From NCBI GenBank assembly GCA_964356545.1, contig CAYHHX010000013.1, positions 1 to 13,439 on the forward strand: a stretch of 13,439 nt of DNA, given 5' to 3'. The DNA is from JACPYG01 sp964356545 (lineage in GTDB: Bacteria > Patescibacteriota > Minisyncoccia > Minisyncoccales > Staskawiczbacteraceae). The notes under the pieces were generated by a model. That model did no database searches. It was given only the letters and a program-made list of their open reading frames with translations, and was not told the DNA's origin. The position numbers and the translations under genes were made by a program. Positions 12,500 to 13,439 of this stretch are shown here, piece after piece (positions within the stretch are counted from its first letter, which is position 1; every line of letters starts with the position of its first letter).

Positions 12500-13439
12500 T
12501 TAATAATAATCTTTTACTTTTTTGAGGTCTGAATGTTTTCTTAACTTTTCTAATGCTTTTGCCTGAATCTGACGAATTCTTTCTCTAGTTACGCCAAATT
12601 CCTCCCCTGTTTCTTCAAGAGTATGCATCACCCCATCTTCAAGGCCAAAACGCATCCCTAGAATTTTTAATTCTCTCGGAGTCAGATCGCTTGATATTTC
12701 GTGTAATCTTTCTTTTAAAAGTTTTCTGGCGGCTTCAGTATTTGGAGCTATTGTTTTGTCGTCTTTGATAAAATCTGCTAAAACACTGTCTTGTTTGTCT
12801 TTGTCTTCACCAACCGGAGTCCCTAAAGAAATTGCTTTTTGCGCAATTTTTCTTATATGATGCACTTTATCAACTTCCAAGCCCATTTCAGCTGAAATTT
12901 CTTCTGCCAATGGTTCACGGCCTAATTCTTGCAAAAGACCCTTCCTTATTTTTGTATATTTTGAAATAGTTTCAATCATATGCACGGGAATTCTGATTGT
13001 TCTCGCTTGGTCGGCCAATGCCCTTGTAATTGATTGCCGAATCCACCATGTAGCATAGGTTGAAAACTTATAACCTTTTCTCCAATCAAATTTTTTAACT
13101 GCTTTAAAAAGCCCTAAGTTGCCCTCCTGGATTAAGTCCAGCATAGTTAAATTTGGAGACCTGCCTACATATTTTTTAGCAATAGAAACCACTAATCTCA
13201 AGTTAGCTAAGGCCAACTTATTTTTTGATTCTTCATCTCCATGTTCAATCCTTTTGGCTAATTCTTTTTCTTCTTTTGCAGTAAGAAAACTATTTCTACC
13301 AATTTCTTTTAAGTACATTTGAATTGGATCAATTTTTCCTGAAAGTGGCTTTTTGCCCTTTTTTTCTTTTTTTGGTTTTACTTCCAAAAACTCTCTTACT
13401 TCTTTTATCTCAATGCCTTTTTCTTTTAAGACTTCGTAG
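12500..13439 (-). CDS. rpoD: Primary sigma factor RpoD (partial, N-terminus outside the window)
   Basis: The sigma-70 regions follow in order: region 1.2 DPIQMYLKEIGR, region 2 with NLRLVVSIAKKY, DLIQEGNLGLFKAV, the -10 reading segment KFSTYATWWIRQSITRAL and DQARTIRIPVHM, region 3, and region 4 with LTPRELKILGMRFGL and the -35 binding HTH GEEFGVTRERIRQIQAKAL. These mark the housekeeping sigma factor. A TTG at 13387 could be taken as a start, but the frame stays open to the window edge and adds YEVLKEKGIEIKEVREF, which looks like genuine region 1 sequence, so the true start is further right. The C-terminus HSDLKKVKDYY is complete. The consensus-like promoters in the window (6395-6423) fit this sigma. 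Confidence 0.96.
   Translation of the reverse strand, partial: YEVLKEKGIEIKEVREFLEVKPKKEKKGKKPLSGKIDPIQMYLKEIGRNSFLTAKEEKELAKRIEHGDEESKNKLALANLRLVVSIAKKYVGRSPNLTMLDLIQEGNLGLFKAVKKFDWRKGYKFSTYATWWIRQSITRALADQARTIRIPVHMIETISKYTKIRKGLLQELGREPLAEEISAEMGLEVDKVHHIRKIAQKAISLGTPVGEDKDKQDSVLADFIKDDKTIAPNTEAARKLLKERLHEISSDLTPRELKILGMRFGLEDGVMHTLEETGEEFGVTRERIRQIQAKALEKLRKHSDLKKVKDYY

Noticed and set aside
13385..13387. TTG as the start of rpoD
   Set aside because: The frame stays open to the window end and encodes plausible region 1 residues; the real start is outside.

Overview
The window is AT-rich, compactly coded bacterial DNA. Short intergenic gaps, several small orphan proteins and weak ribosome-binding sites suggest a Patescibacteria (CPR) type genome, but that placement is an inference from style and no taxonomic marker search was possible.

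Layout. All chromosomal genes lie on the minus strand. From right to left these are a primary sigma factor (rpoD, running off the right edge), a Bcp-type peroxiredoxin, tRNA-Asn(GTT), a two-CBS-domain protein with an ArsB/NhaD-type ion permease 9 nt behind it, and a small hypothetical gene with its own terminator. Between the tRNA 3' end and the CBS gene sits a block of about 9.3 kb in which every gene lies on the plus strand. A perfect 13-bp direct repeat (2534-2546 and 11831-11843; 15 of 16 bp if extended) brackets this block, and the right copy ends exactly at the tRNA discriminator base. I read the block as an integrative mobile element inserted at the 3' end of tRNA-Asn by its own large serine recombinase.

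Element content, left to right: two small membrane proteins behind a promoter that looks leaderless; an orphan 302-residue protein; a promoter region with three helically phased TCTTAAG repeats; a replication-type module (a 62-residue ORF, a SpoVG-family protein, and a protein resembling the gpII/X replication initiators of filamentous phages); then a tightly packed operon from 6432 to 11855. That operon encodes a small PD-(D/E)XK-like nuclease, a 57-residue excisionase-type HTH protein, an 814-residue methyltransferase with a C-terminal nuclease-like domain, a second methyltransferase, and the serine recombinase. Defence cargo and integration machinery are therefore predicted to share one transcript from a good sigma-70 promoter at 6395-6423.

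The most unusual point is that the recombinase gene runs across the attachment site. In the integrated state its last codons and stop are borrowed from the tRNA gene (ending FITK-LRR). In the circular form the same frame would continue into the left end of the element and end FITK-ILIGLILTNLF. Integration thus changes the C-terminus of the enzyme, and in the integrated state its gene is convergent with and overlaps the tRNA by 12 bp. Removing the element in silico places the CBS gene only 30 nt behind tRNA-Asn, so the insertion probably broke a tRNA-CBS-permease transcription unit. No stretch longer than 300 bases lacks a gene; positions 1-148 show nothing I can name.
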